Positions 50,032-59,711 of a stretch of 64,000 nucleotides of DNA are shown here, in pieces. Every line of letters begins with the position of its first letter. Position 1 is the first letter of the stretch. The stretch is from a virus: positions 1-64,000 of IMG/VR virus record IMGVR_UViG_3300020390_000003; one strand, given 5' to 3'. The position numbers were made by a program, and so were the translations under genes. The notes below the pieces were generated by a model, which made no database searches, was not told the origin of the DNA, and saw only the letters and a program-made list of their open reading frames with translations.

Positions 50032-50446
50032 TTTTTAATTCTCTTTTAAGTTTTATTATTAATCTTTTTGTTTCAATCATCCCTTTTGGAATTGAATTTT
50101 TATTCTTTCTCAATAAATTCGATATGTAATAGTCTGTTAAGTTTCTAGAATGAAATTTTGAAACGGTATCTTTATCTGATTTCAGTTTGATTTTAGTTCT
50201 GGTTTTAGAATATTGATCTTTCCATTTTTGACGATATTCTGAAATATCACATTCCAATTCTATACATCTTTTTTTTATTCTATTTAACTCTCCTGTTTTT
50301 ATGAGGCAAGATTTACAAAAGCTTCTGAAAGAATTATATATTTTCAATTCGCCTTTAGCGTTTTCTTGCTTTATCTTCTTTATATAAAAAAATTCTTTTG
50401 TCTTTGGATAAGACAGATTACACTTTCCACATTTTTTATATTCCAT
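50021..50446 (-). CDS. Zinc-binding HNH-associated protein
   Basis: 141 residues. MEYKKCGKCNLSYPKTKEFF then SFRSFCKSCLIKTG gives two CxxC pairs, the zinc-ribbon layout that often precedes HNH nucleases in phages. The HNH residues themselves are not seen; the rest is basic and helical. May be a DNA-binding regulator or decayed homing gene. Confidence 0.6.
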   Translation of the reverse strand: MEYKKCGKCNLSYPKTKEFFYIKKIKQENAKGELKIYNSFRSFCKSCLIKTGELNRIKKRCIELECDISEYRQKWKDQYSKTRTKIKLKSDKDTVSKFHSRNLTDYYISNLLRKNKNSIPKGMIETKRLIIKLKRELKNGS

Positions 50447-50717
50447 TTTTTAATGGGGTTAATGATTCAAGTACCTCGCTACGTTTATAATACACTCGCC
50501 TTCCTTGTCCGTAAGCCTTAAGCTTACCGCTTTTCGTACGTTTCCAAAGGGTTGACTTTGTAATCTGTAATAAATCACAAACCTCATCCCTAGTCATTAT
50601 CTGCTCAGCTGGCTTGTCTGAATTTTTGGGTTGATGCTGTATGCAAGCTTTTACACAATCAACTATGATTGCTTGGAATTCAGACATAGGCAATGAAATC
50701 AATACAATTTTTTCCAT
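50436..50717 (-). CDS. Excisionase-like HTH_17 protein
   Basis: 93 residues. C-terminal MerR-like HTH of the excisionase type: MTRDEVCDLLQITKSTLWKR, TKSGKLKAYGQGRRVYYKRS. Could direct excision or regulate transcription. Promoter TAGTTTTG lies 30 bases before the start. The integrase is 48 kb away in linear order. Confidence 0.85.
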   Translation of the reverse strand: MEKIVLISLPMSEFQAIIVDCVKACIQHQPKNSDKPAEQIMTRDEVCDLLQITKSTLWKRTKSGKLKAYGQGRRVYYKRSEVLESLTPLKNGI

Positions 50718-50746
50718 AATTATAATTCATTTTTTAAATAGTTTAT

Positions 50747-50833
50747 CAAAACTAATCTTTAGTTTATACTAATTATAGTAATAGTAATACTATAATTCTA
50801 TTATTTTTGTATTAGATATAATTTTTATTTATA
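50747..50833. promoter_or_regulatory. Bidirectional promoter island with late promoter
   Basis: Late promoter TTCTATTATTTTTG at 50796-50809, 29 bases before the ATG at 50838. The 48 bp 50786-50833 are identical to 34014-34061. Minus-strand TAGTTTTG (50754-50747) lies 30 bases before the excisionase-like start, the same spacing. Confidence 0.75.
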
Positions 50834-50837
50834 TAAA

Positions 50838-53800
50838 ATGCAAAATCAAAATACAGACCCTGGCAAAAAATTAAGCCCTGCAGATTTTGCGGCTAAAATT
50901 AAAACGAAATATCCTCAATACGCAGATATTGAAGATGGTCAACTTATTGATAAAATCACGGCTAAATATCCTCAATACAAAGAGCAAATAGATTTTAGTG
51001 TAAAAAAAAAAGAACCTTACAAAACTACTGCTACTGCTCCAAAACCTGTATCGGGTTTGGAAACCACGACCCAAGAACCGGCGAAAAAGGATGGTTCATT
51101 GGCTACTACACCACCGGTAGAAATTCAGCAAAATGAAAAGCTTCAAACGCTATTATCAGAATATGATGCCGCGAAGCAACTCACCCCGGAAGATGAGCAA
51201 GAAATAGCACAGACAGTTGAGCAAGAAAGCACTATGAATTTTGGCTTTTTTGACCGTATGAAGCAAGCGTATTCCGTAGCTTCTCAAGCCAATCCTTTTT
51301 TACCTACTTACAATTATCAAGATCCTAATGCAAAACTGCGCCGTAAATCTGCAGAGGCCATCGCGCGGGATCAAGAAATTGATGTAAATGAGGTGAGCCC
51401 AGAGCAAGTAAATGAGCGTGTGATGCAAGAGCGCACCCGTGAATTGGCACAGCAAAAGATCGATAATAAAACCGAAGAATTTATCGAATCGCGCAGCGCA
51501 GAAACGCAGCAGATATTGAATGAACATTTCAATATTAAAAGTGAAAAACTTACCAATCAGTCAAAACGTATTCTTTTAGAGAATGAAGATGCTTATAAGC
51601 AAGTTGAAGCCTTAGACGCGCAATTAGAAAGCATCAAAGCAAATCATAGTAAAGACCAAGAATATACTGAGGAATACTACGCTAATAATCAAAAGTTGGT
51701 AGCACAGCGTAATGCCTTAGTTGATCAAATCATCAAGCGCAATGAAACGCTGAATGAAACGAATGAGGATTTACTTTCAACGCAGAATGAGATCGACTTG
51801 TTTAAGCGTAATTATGGCAAGGTTTATAATATGCTTAGCAAGTTTGGAAATGCAACAGAGGAAATGTCTGCAAACCTTATTGAATTTGGATATCGATTTT
51901 CTACGCTTCCTTTACTTGATAATGTACTTCCGGAAGGCACAGAAACCAGTATTGCTTTTGACGCAATGATGAAGAATATACGTGAAGGTATTGCTGCTGA
52001 AAAGGAAACTCTACGACGGCCAAGAGATTTAAGCAACTTGCAAAGCGCTGAAGATTTTACGGAATGGGCAATGGATCTTGTTGCAGAGCAGACACCTAAC
52101 ACTATTGTTATGGCTTCAACCGGCGGCAGTAGTTCGCTTGCAGTTTTAGGAGCAAGTGCCGGAGGTGCCAAGTTTAATGAAATGACCGAGGAAGAAAAGA
52201 ATAGCCTAGGCGCCGTTAACTATACCGAAGCACAAAAATATTTATCGGCAATGGGTGCATTTGTATTTGAGGCCGGTAGTGAGCGTATTTCATTAGGTCA
52301 GATCAGGCAAGCCAAGCGTGTATTTCAAACCATTGGTAGAGATCAACTTAAAGAATCTGCTTCAAAATATCTTAAAAGGCAGGTTCCAGAATATATACAG
52401 CGTGTTACAGAAGAAGGAGGAACAGAAGCAATTGCGCAATTCTCGCAAAATTTAGCTGATAAATATTATTTAGGTAAGGATATTGATTTAATGCAAGGCG
52501 TTGGGGAATCGTTTATAAGTGGTGCGTTTATGAGTGGTGTAATTTATCAAGCACCTGGTATTTTTAGCGGTATTGCAAAGTCGTTTTCTACTAAAGACAA
52601 CAATCAGAAAATAGGTGAAAATCTTGCTAAGATCAAGCAGTTTAATGAGCAGTTGAACTCAGAATTGTCACCGGAAGTTGCTACTAAAATCGCAGCCAAG
52701 CGCGATGCGTTAATCCTGCAAAACAAGAATATCCTTGACAAGTCGATTGCAGATATAGACGAACTCACTTATGAGCAAAAACAGGAAATCCTTGATATTG
52801 AAAATCAAAAGTACAAACTACGCCAAGAGACACAGCGCTTAAACGAAGAATCAAATTTAAGTGATGATGTACGCAAGCAATTGATTGAAGAAAATGCTGC
52901 TAAAATCGAGAAACTAGATGAGCAACGTCAAGGTATTTTATTAGAGCGTGAGCAAAACTTTTTGAGCGTACTTCCTGCGGAAGAACAACAAGCCTTAAAA
53001 GATCAAGCACAACGTGAGTTGATGGCCGAGTATGAAGCCCAAGGCGTTGAAGAATACGAGATCAGCGATCAAGAAATTACCGCGCGCGCAGTAAGCCTAT
53101 TTGAAAATCAAAATACAGAAACCAATGCCGAAACCCAAGAGACAACCACAGAAGAAACGCAGCCAGAGGTATTACCTGCGCAAGATCAAAAAAGTAAAAA
53201 AATAAAAGTATACCACGGCACATCAGGCGACTTTGATAGGTTTGATTTCAACAGTGAATCTAAAGGATTTGGGCAGCAAGATTTAGGAAAAGGTGTTTAC
53301 TTCACAGAGTCTAAAGAACGTGCTGACGGCTACCGAAAGAATGCAAATATTAATAATAATCTTCCTGCTGAATCAGGTAGAGTAATGGAGGTTTCTATCA
53401 CGGTAAACAACCCTATTGATATTGCCTCAGAAGAATATGGAAACTTAGAAGAAACTTATTCTGATAAAGGTGAACTTAGTCAAGCTATTCAAGATGCAGG
53501 ATATGATGGTATTGTTTACACAGTAAACGGCAAGAAAAATTATGTTGTTTTTAATGAAAATCAAATAGAATATTCTAATGAAAGTACACCGGCACAAGAT
53601 CCTGCAATTGATGAAGATGTTCGACCTGAGCCTTCACAAGACAATAACACCACAGAAAACCAAGACGTACAACCCACCGTTGAGTCTGAGCCAAGTACAA
53701 CAGAAGCTCAAACCACTACCAAACGCGTCAACCCAAAAGGTGTAAAAGGGGAATTTGATGTAGAACTTGACACTGATGGTGAAGTTACCCGAGTGATCAG

Positions 53801-56800
53801 CGTAAAAGACGGTAGAGAAATTCCAAAATTCACCGAGCGTACTAATAAGCGTACTGGCAAAAAAACAATGGTTCGAAATGCAAACTACTCGCGTATCGCT
53901 AATGAGGCCATAGGCCAAAAGACCGAAAACCAATTGCGCGAAGAAGCAAAAGCAAAGACCAATGTCGCAATTGACAATTACACACCTACCAATGCGTATG
54001 AAGCCGCTTTAGATTACTTTGCTCGTGGCGGTAACATAAGCCTTGCTTCCGCGACTAAAGAAACAGGATATACCCAAGTAGAAGTTAAATGGGCAGCAGG
54101 TTTTAATAAAGACACAGACTTACCAAGCATAGAACGTGCTGCAGAAGGTATTGTTGCAGAGTCTGATCTTGACCTTGATGTAAATGAAGTACGTAATGAA
54201 ATCATTGCTATACTTCAAGCCAAGCAAAGTGTTTCTGAGGTACAAAATGAAATTGTAGCTTTACAAGAAGAAGCAAATGCACGTCAAAATGAAGAAGAAC
54301 TTTATCAATATTTAGGCACGCTATCAGAGGCACAACTTACTGCATATGAATCACAAGTAGCAGAAGATACCTATTTAGAACAACTCACTTACGAAGAACA
54401 AATCGAATATTATGAAGGACAATACGGCACCCAAGACCAGCGCATTGAAGCAGAAATTGAAGGAAACAGGCAAACTAAGCCAGAATCAGAGAGCAGCCCT
54501 GCAAGCATTCAAGAACGTTCAAGACCGCAAGGAGAAGAAGAATCCGGGCAGTCAGACGATGCCTTCCTAAAATGGCTTAATAAACAAAGTCAGGATCTTG
54601 ATGATTTTAGCAAAGGCACTTTAGGAATCAACCTTCCGGTGGCCGTTGCGCAAGGAGCCATTAAAATTGTACGCACCGCATACACCGCCGGTAAAAGTGC
54701 AAGCCAAGCCATTAAAGAAGCGCTTGATTATATCAAAGCTACTGATTGGTACAAAGGTTTATCTAAAAAAGAACAGCGCGAGGTAAATGCTGATCTTGTA
54801 AAACGTGCCGTTGTTCAAGAAAATATGAGCGATGAGCAAACCTTTGACTATATAGAAAAGGAATTTGAAGAAGCTGATAAAGCTTTGGAGAATAAACAAC
54901 CTGCTAAGAAAAAGCGCCAATCCCTCATTCGTAAATTCATTCAAAAAGTAAGTGATCGCCAATTCATTTCTAAAAAGTTGGTTGATGAAGTGGGTGCCCA
55001 GCAGACTAAAGATGCAATGATCAATAGCCACGGGGCTTCCGGAAAGGCTAAACGCATCTTTGATAAGGCATTTTATCAGATATATTCAGACAACCTTTAC
55101 TACAATCAACAAGGTTTACAAGGTTATAAGTACACTTGGAAACCTATGAGCAATGCAGATCGTGCAATGCTTGATAAAATCATTCAGCTTAAACGCTTTA
55201 TTGCTATTGATAAGAACCGTACAGAAAAAGGACTTCCACCGGTAACACACCCGGGATTTATTAACGGTAAAATGGCGCAAAAATATTTGAACCACGTTAA
55301 GGTAAAACTAGGTGATGAGAAATTTGCAGATATTGAGAAGCGCGCAGCTATTTACTTCAAAACTTACCACACTTTACTTGAAGAAATGCGTAAGAACGGT
55401 TTGATTAGCGATGCTGTTTTTGAAAGTCTTGACGGTCTTGATTATCAACCGCGATTATTCTTGCAGCATATTACTGATTTTGAAGGCAATGTTTCATTAG
55501 GAGCAGCGCAAAGCGAGAAAAGCGATACCGGCGGTTTATCACAAGACCAGATCAAAGCGCTGGGAGAAGGAAGCAGCGGCGTTTTGGTACGTAATTCTGA
55601 ATGGTTGCTTGCAACTTCTATTGTAGCAAGACAACGCGCAATGGCAATGAATACCGTAAACAAGGTATTTATGACTAAGGAATTTCCTGCTGCAAAAAAA
55701 CGCTATCAAGAATTAAAAAAGGATATCAAAAACCGCAAGAAGTGGAGCCGCGAAGATGAGCGCTTTTACACGTATTTTACGGAGCTCAATAGTAAGATCA
55801 AGGATAATCCTATTATCAAGCAGAAAAAGAATACGGAGCAAGAGGTAATTGACGGGATGGAGCCTGAATACATCTATACGCGTAAATATGACAAGACACC
55901 GGCCAATTTTAAAAAGGCGTATTATTATGAAAACGGTGTGCGTCACGAGTTCTTTATTGAAGAAAACTTACATGATGCGTGGTTTGACAATATACCTGGA
56001 TTTTTAAATGCTAAAGCTAAAGAGTTTCTTGGATATGCTATGGGCGCTTCATTACTTAAAGGTATAGCGACCGGTAATAACCCGGCATTTGCTTTAGTCA
56101 ACACACCGCGTGACTACATTTTCAACGTAGTTTTCAGCGATCAATACAGTTCGATCGTTCCAAAAGCGATGTATCAAGTGGCTAAAGATACGTTTAAAGC
56201 AATACGCGAAATCAAGCGTTCTAATGGCAGTTTTGGTGCAGATGGCAGTTTGCTAGATAAATACATTTATTATGGCGGTGATATGGCGTTTTTAAGCACA
56301 CAAGGCCGCTTAAAGCAAAATACCAGACTTGCTAAGACTATTGACAAGCTACTTACGCCACGGGTGAAAAACATCGCCGGAACCATTTTTAAAGCGGTTA
56401 CGCTAAGAAAGCTTTCAGAATATAGTGAGGTGATGTTTAGAATGGCGTTGTTTCAACGTACTATTAAGAACGAATTAGATGCGCGCGGACTCAAATCTAT
56501 GAATGCGGTTAAAACCCAAGCAGAAAAAGACCAAATCTATATGCGTGCGGTTGCTGAGGCACGTAGCTTGCTTGACTTTAATCAAGGCGGTAGTTATACT
56601 AAAGATGCCGAAGCTTTTATTCCGTATATCAATACGGCGGTACAAGGTACGCGTGTTGCTGCAGATGCCTTTCAGAAAAACCCTGATAAAATATTCTTTA
56701 AAGTAATGCAATCAGCGGTAATGTTAAGCGGTGCATCTGTATTAGGTTCGCTTGCTTTGATTAAAGCTAACAAAGATGATGAGGAAGAAAAATCTGCTTA

Positions 56801-57875
56801 CGAGATTTGGTTAGAAGCAATGGAAGGTGTTAGTCAATACCAACGCATACAGTATTTTAATATTGTAGATGGTACCAAAGATGAGAATGGGGAATATCGC
56901 GTATGGAAAATTGCAAAAAACCAGCAGCTTGCACCGGTGCTCAACATAGCTGATAATGTGTACACGCAATGGGTTTCTGATATCGCCGGTGTAAAACGTA
57001 AGGATAGCAATGTGAATTATGCCGAAGCCTGGACCGCTATTCAAAACAACATTATTCCTTTTGATCTTGAAAAACCGATCACGGGGAATTTAACTAAGAC
57101 GCCTGTTATTAAAGCTGGATTTACTTATGGTACTGGTCACGATTTTTACCGAGATCAACCTTTAACCTTTGATCAAAATCAAGATAATCCGGTAATGGAA
57201 GGCGCTCAGGATAAAAATGTAGACGATTTTTATAAAGAGATTGGCCGCGAATACCGTTTATCTCCGGCACGCTTAAAAGGCGCTGTGGAATCTTTGATCA
57301 CTACACCACGTACCAATCCTTTTATTGGCGTGCTATATGCCGGTGCAGATGGTATTGCTTCAGAAGATAAGACCTTGAAGGATATGGCCGGCAAAGTAGG
57401 AAAAGATATGTTGAGTTCGTTTGATAAACGCGTGATAAGCCATACCAGCGATTTTAATAGACAAATAAACCGACTGCGGCCGGTAGAAGATGATCTTAAA
57501 GAGATTAAAACAGTGAATGATTATCGTGAGGTGGATTTAGAAGAATTGACCAAGGACCTTTACAACAACAAAGTAAGCATACCTGTTTTCTTGGAGAAAT
57601 TACAGGAAATGAAACCTACTGAGAAGGAAGCCAAAAAGATTGAAAGCAAGCTAAAAAGCTTATTCAAGTACAAAGATGTAGATCGCTATGTAATAGGACT
57701 TGCTTTTGAGTCTGATCGTGAAGCACGCGCGCTTAAAATCGCTAGGTACTACGGCAATGTATTTGACGGAAGCCCTGAGAATGATCGCGTATTCTCGCAA
57801 ATGGTAGATATGAATGTGCTAGATCCCGAGACGATTGTAGAGTACCAAAAATTGGTTAACAAAATGAACCAATAA
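50838..57875 (+). CDS. Giant polyvalent ejection protein with ADP-ribosyltransferase-like domain
   Basis: 2345 residues. Long coiled coils (100-330, 610-760) are followed by an ART-PolyVal-type domain at about 788-914: KVYHGTSGDFDRFDF (H793), LGKGVYFTESKERADGY, then AGYDGIVYTVNGKKNYVVFN and ENQIEYSNES. Residues about 1740-1980 (NPAFALVNTPRDYIFNVVFS, then YSEVMFRMALFQRT, DFNQGG) fit the LPD38 polyvalent-associated domain. Such proteins travel with the injected DNA and act early in the new host. The ART would modify host proteins or RNA with ADP-ribose; target unknown. Last and largest ejection protein. Confidence 0.82.
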   Translation: MQNQNTDPGKKLSPADFAAKIKTKYPQYADIEDGQLIDKITAKYPQYKEQIDFSVKKKEPYKTTATAPKPVSGLETTTQEPAKKDGSLATTPPVEIQQNEKLQTLLSEYDAAKQLTPEDEQEIAQTVEQESTMNFGFFDRMKQAYSVASQANPFLPTYNYQDPNAKLRRKSAEAIARDQEIDVNEVSPEQVNERVMQERTRELAQQKIDNKTEEFIESRSAETQQILNEHFNIKSEKLTNQSKRILLENEDAYKQVEALDAQLESIKANHSKDQEYTEEYYANNQKLVAQRNALVDQIIKRNETLNETNEDLLSTQNEIDLFKRNYGKVYNMLSKFGNATEEMSANLIEFGYRFSTLPLLDNVLPEGTETSIAFDAMMKNIREGIAAEKETLRRPRDLSNLQSAEDFTEWAMDLVAEQTPNTIVMASTGGSSSLAVLGASAGGAKFNEMTEEEKNSLGAVNYTEAQKYLSAMGAFVFEAGSERISLGQIRQAKRVFQTIGRDQLKESASKYLKRQVPEYIQRVTEEGGTEAIAQFSQNLADKYYLGKDIDLMQGVGESFISGAFMSGVIYQAPGIFSGIAKSFSTKDNNQKIGENLAKIKQFNEQLNSELSPEVATKIAAKRDALILQNKNILDKSIADIDELTYEQKQEILDIENQKYKLRQETQRLNEESNLSDDVRKQLIEENAAKIEKLDEQRQGILLEREQNFLSVLPAEEQQALKDQAQRELMAEYEAQGVEEYEISDQEITARAVSLFENQNTETNAETQETTTEETQPEVLPAQDQKSKKIKVYHGTSGDFDRFDFNSESKGFGQQDLGKGVYFTESKERADGYRKNANINNNLPAESGRVMEVSITVNNPIDIASEEYGNLEETYSDKGELSQAIQDAGYDGIVYTVNGKKNYVVFNENQIEYSNESTPAQDPAIDEDVRPEPSQDNNTTENQDVQPTVESEPSTTEAQTTTKRVNPKGVKGEFDVELDTDGEVTRVISVKDGREIPKFTERTNKRTGKKTMVRNANYSRIANEAIGQKTENQLREEAKAKTNVAIDNYTPTNAYEAALDYFARGGNISLASATKETGYTQVEVKWAAGFNKDTDLPSIERAAEGIVAESDLDLDVNEVRNEIIAILQAKQSVSEVQNEIVALQEEANARQNEEELYQYLGTLSEAQLTAYESQVAEDTYLEQLTYEEQIEYYEGQYGTQDQRIEAEIEGNRQTKPESESSPASIQERSRPQGEEESGQSDDAFLKWLNKQSQDLDDFSKGTLGINLPVAVAQGAIKIVRTAYTAGKSASQAIKEALDYIKATDWYKGLSKKEQREVNADLVKRAVVQENMSDEQTFDYIEKEFEEADKALENKQPAKKKRQSLIRKFIQKVSDRQFISKKLVDEVGAQQTKDAMINSHGASGKAKRIFDKAFYQIYSDNLYYNQQGLQGYKYTWKPMSNADRAMLDKIIQLKRFIAIDKNRTEKGLPPVTHPGFINGKMAQKYLNHVKVKLGDEKFADIEKRAAIYFKTYHTLLEEMRKNGLISDAVFESLDGLDYQPRLFLQHITDFEGNVSLGAAQSEKSDTGGLSQDQIKALGEGSSGVLVRNSEWLLATSIVARQRAMAMNTVNKVFMTKEFPAAKKRYQELKKDIKNRKKWSREDERFYTYFTELNSKIKDNPIIKQKKNTEQEVIDGMEPEYIYTRKYDKTPANFKKAYYYENGVRHEFFIEENLHDAWFDNIPGFLNAKAKEFLGYAMGASLLKGIATGNNPAFALVNTPRDYIFNVVFSDQYSSIVPKAMYQVAKDTFKAIREIKRSNGSFGADGSLLDKYIYYGGDMAFLSTQGRLKQNTRLAKTIDKLLTPRVKNIAGTIFKAVTLRKLSEYSEVMFRMALFQRTIKNELDARGLKSMNAVKTQAEKDQIYMRAVAEARSLLDFNQGGSYTKDAEAFIPYINTAVQGTRVAADAFQKNPDKIFFKVMQSAVMLSGASVLGSLALIKANKDDEEEKSAYEIWLEAMEGVSQYQRIQYFNIVDGTKDENGEYRVWKIAKNQQLAPVLNIADNVYTQWVSDIAGVKRKDSNVNYAEAWTAIQNNIIPFDLEKPITGNLTKTPVIKAGFTYGTGHDFYRDQPLTFDQNQDNPVMEGAQDKNVDDFYKEIGREYRLSPARLKGAVESLITTPRTNPFIGVLYAGADGIASEDKTLKDMAGKVGKDMLSSFDKRVISHTSDFNRQINRLRPVEDDLKEIKTVNDYREVDLEELTKDLYNNKVSIPVFLEKLQEMKPTEKEAKKIESKLKSLFKYKDVDRYVIGLAFESDREARALKIARYYGNVFDGSPENDRVFSQMVDMNVLDPETIVEYQKLVNKMNQ

Positions 57876-57885
57876 TATATACTAA

Positions 57886-57915
57886 AAAGGCGATAATTAG
57901 TTTTATCGCCTATTG
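57886..57915. terminator. Terminator between late and early regions
   Basis: AGGCGATAA (57888-57896) pairs with TTATCGCCT (57903-57911). The T-run is on the minus strand (TTTTTAG), so it mainly ends the leftward early operon, and may also stop late transcription. Confidence 0.8.
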
Positions 57916-57941
57916 GTGTTATAATTCGTATGAGGGTGCAT

Positions 57942-58145
57942 TTACATAAAACAAGGTTTAGATTCTTGCAAGAATAATATTAGATTTTCAACATCTTTTT
58001 TGCTTTTAATAGTCGCTTGTAATTGGATTTCGTCAAGTTTTAAACCATTAAAAACGTGTTCAAGTCCACTAGAATTAACTGTGCTTTTTTCAATCTCTCT
58101 TTTTCCTTTTAAAAATCCTTGAACTTTAAAGTCTTGATTTCTCAT
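57942..58145 (-). CDS. Hypothetical protein
   Basis: 67 residues. MRNQDFKVQGFLKGKREIEK then a beta-strand and C-terminal helix. Last gene of the right leftward operon. Function unknown. Confidence 0.55.
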   Translation of the reverse strand: MRNQDFKVQGFLKGKREIEKSTVNSSGLEHVFNGLKLDEIQLQATIKSKKDVENLILFLQESKPCFM

Positions 58146-58148
58146 AAG

Positions 58149-58376
58149 TTATTGCTTTTCAATATAATTTACTCTAAGGAATTTATGTATAATGCCAGCA
58201 TCAATGGCGTTAAAATCAAAACTTTGAGAAGAAGTGCCGTCACTATAATAAATTGACCATCTAGGGAATTTAAGAACGACTAAATCACTTACCACATTAT
58301 CATTAAGTGCAGACGCTATCGCTTTTTTCACATCTTCAATATCTTTTTGCCGTTTGATTGAATATTGTAAACTCAT
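58149..58376 (-). CDS. Hypothetical protein
   Basis: 75 residues. MSLQYSIKRQKDIEDVKKAI followed by a beta-rich end (VLKFPRWSIYYSDGTSSQSF). Function unknown. Confidence 0.55.
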   Translation of the reverse strand: MSLQYSIKRQKDIEDVKKAIASALNDNVVSDLVVLKFPRWSIYYSDGTSSQSFDFNAIDAGIIHKFLRVNYIEKQ

Positions 58377-58384
58377 AATTTTCT

Positions 58385-58885
58385 TTATTTAATCCCGGCA
58401 CAAATCGCACCGTAGTCGGTTAGTTTAATTGGTTGATAAGCATTTTGAAGTAGGTGTTCTATATTAAACCAATCTTGACCAAATAAAGCAGTTTCAAAAT
58501 GTACTTGATTAGGATAGTACAATTCGCCGTGATGGATATAAAACCCTTTAAACAACACTTTTTCTTCTGCTTGTTGGTAGATTTCATAATATTTATTGTG
58601 AAGTTCAAATTCTTGGTAATCATAACCATCGTCATAAGTGGCTCCTGTTTCAGTATTAAATCTTTCGATTTTGTAATCTGCTAATACAGGCTCGCCTGAA
58701 AAAGAATCATCTAAAACATTCCCTTCATCATCACAAGGCACAAACATTCCAAGGGTTAAAGGTTGTTTTAGAAAGTTGTTGTAACCTGCTATTGATTCTA
58801 AAGCGCCTGCTTCACACATACCATATTTATACTTCTGATAGTCGCATTCCACTCTCTCGCTTAATGATGTTAGTTTATTACTCAT
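58385..58885 (-). CDS. Hypothetical phage protein
   Basis: 166 residues from the ATG at 58885 (MSNKLTSLSERVECDYQKYK), which overlaps the upstream gene by only 8 bp; an ATG at 58921 is less likely. The C-terminal half is acidic and aromatic. No family recognised. Confidence 0.6.
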   Translation of the reverse strand: MSNKLTSLSERVECDYQKYKYGMCEAGALESIAGYNNFLKQPLTLGMFVPCDDEGNVLDDSFSGEPVLADYKIERFNTETGATYDDGYDYQEFELHNKYYEIYQQAEEKVLFKGFYIHHGELYYPNQVHFETALFGQDWFNIEHLLQNAYQPIKLTDYGAICAGIK

Positions 58886-59096
58886 TGCATTTCCCTTTAG
58901 AGCAATCTGAATATGCGCCATATTCTCTTGCTTGCGTTTCTTTAATCGTTTCTAATTTCACCTCAAAACCTTCATTGGTTAAGTCGGTAAATTCTTTTTC
59001 GGTTTCCTCGTCTAAGCAATCTACGTGACAAGCTAAAGTAAAGCCCTTGCATTTGGGGCAAATTGCTACTTTAGATACGTTTCCCTCGGTTCTCAT
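58878..59096 (-). CDS. Small Cys-containing protein
   Basis: 72 residues. ICPKCKGFTLACHVDCLDEE supplies a CxxC and CxxxC that may bind zinc, with another Cys pair at the end. Function unknown. Confidence 0.6.
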   Translation of the reverse strand: MRTEGNVSKVAICPKCKGFTLACHVDCLDEETEKEFTDLTNEGFEVKLETIKETQAREYGAYSDCSKGKCNE

Positions 59097-59106
59097 AAAT
59101 TATCTG

Positions 59107-59373
59107 TTATTTAATAGTGTCTATTTGTAATATTTTAAAATCTCTCACGCCACATTTTAAGGTATTTACGCTACCAGTAACAAATGTTTGTTTGAGACAA
59201 CCATCTTTATTATAAAAAATGTTTGGGTAAGCTGGATAAGAATAAAGTACAGTGTCTTTTTCACCATTAAAATATTCTACACTGATTCTATATTTTACCA
59301 CGTGCATCGGTCTATTTTCACACGCCAAAAGCATACTTAATGCCATAATATAAAAGACAAAATATTTTACCAT
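59107..59373 (-). CDS. Small lipoprotein
   Basis: 88 residues. MVKYFVFYIMALSMLLACEN has a lipobox (LLAC). The mature part (YRISVEYFNGEKDTVLYSYP) is strand-rich, with two more cysteines. It may act at the envelope of infected or lysogenic cells; role unknown. Confidence 0.65.
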   Translation of the reverse strand: MVKYFVFYIMALSMLLACENRPMHVVKYRISVEYFNGEKDTVLYSYPAYPNIFYNKDGCLKQTFVTGSVNTLKCGVRDFKILQIDTIK

Positions 59374-59375
59374 TA

Positions 59376-59711
59376 CTATCTGTTTTTACGTTTTTTGGCG
59401 CGTCTCTCGCGTCTTGTTTCTTTAATTCTTGTAGGTCTAAATTCACGCGGTATGGTCATTAAAGTAGGAGTCAAATCTTCTAAAAAACTAGGTATCGGTG
59501 GTGGTTGATCTTTAAGTTTGTTAAACATATCTTGTAAAGCATCAACATCTAAGTCGTTAATATTTTCTGCGGTGACAATACTTAAACCACGCTTAGCAGC
59601 CAGTGCATGTAATGCAGCTAAATTACCGTGATTTCCGCAGCCCACAACAAGGATATCTTTTGGCTTATCTTCCGGAGCGACTGGTTCGGTGTTTTTAAAT
59701 TCTGAGGCCAT
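59376..59711 (-). CDS. Hypothetical protein with GCGNHG loop
   Basis: 111 residues. ILVVGCGNHGNLAALHALAA resembles the first strand-loop-helix of a nucleotide-binding Rossmann-like fold, but the protein is too short for a complete one. Basic tail (RRERRAKKRKNR). Function unknown. Confidence 0.55.
   Translation of the reverse strand: MASEFKNTEPVAPEDKPKDILVVGCGNHGNLAALHALAAKRGLSIVTAENINDLDVDALQDMFNKLKDQPPPIPSFLEDLTPTLMTIPREFRPTRIKETRRERRAKKRKNR

Noticed and set aside
34014-50833. The two 48-bp identical sequences as terminal or transposon repeats
   Set aside because: They coincide with promoters at equal distance from start codons and have no transposase between them, so promoter conservation is the better explanation.
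15014-57875. Firm assignment to crAss-like phages
   Set aside because: Portal, connector and stabilisation proteins resemble that group, but the giant RNA polymerase genes of crAss-like phages are not seen here and no tree could be made.
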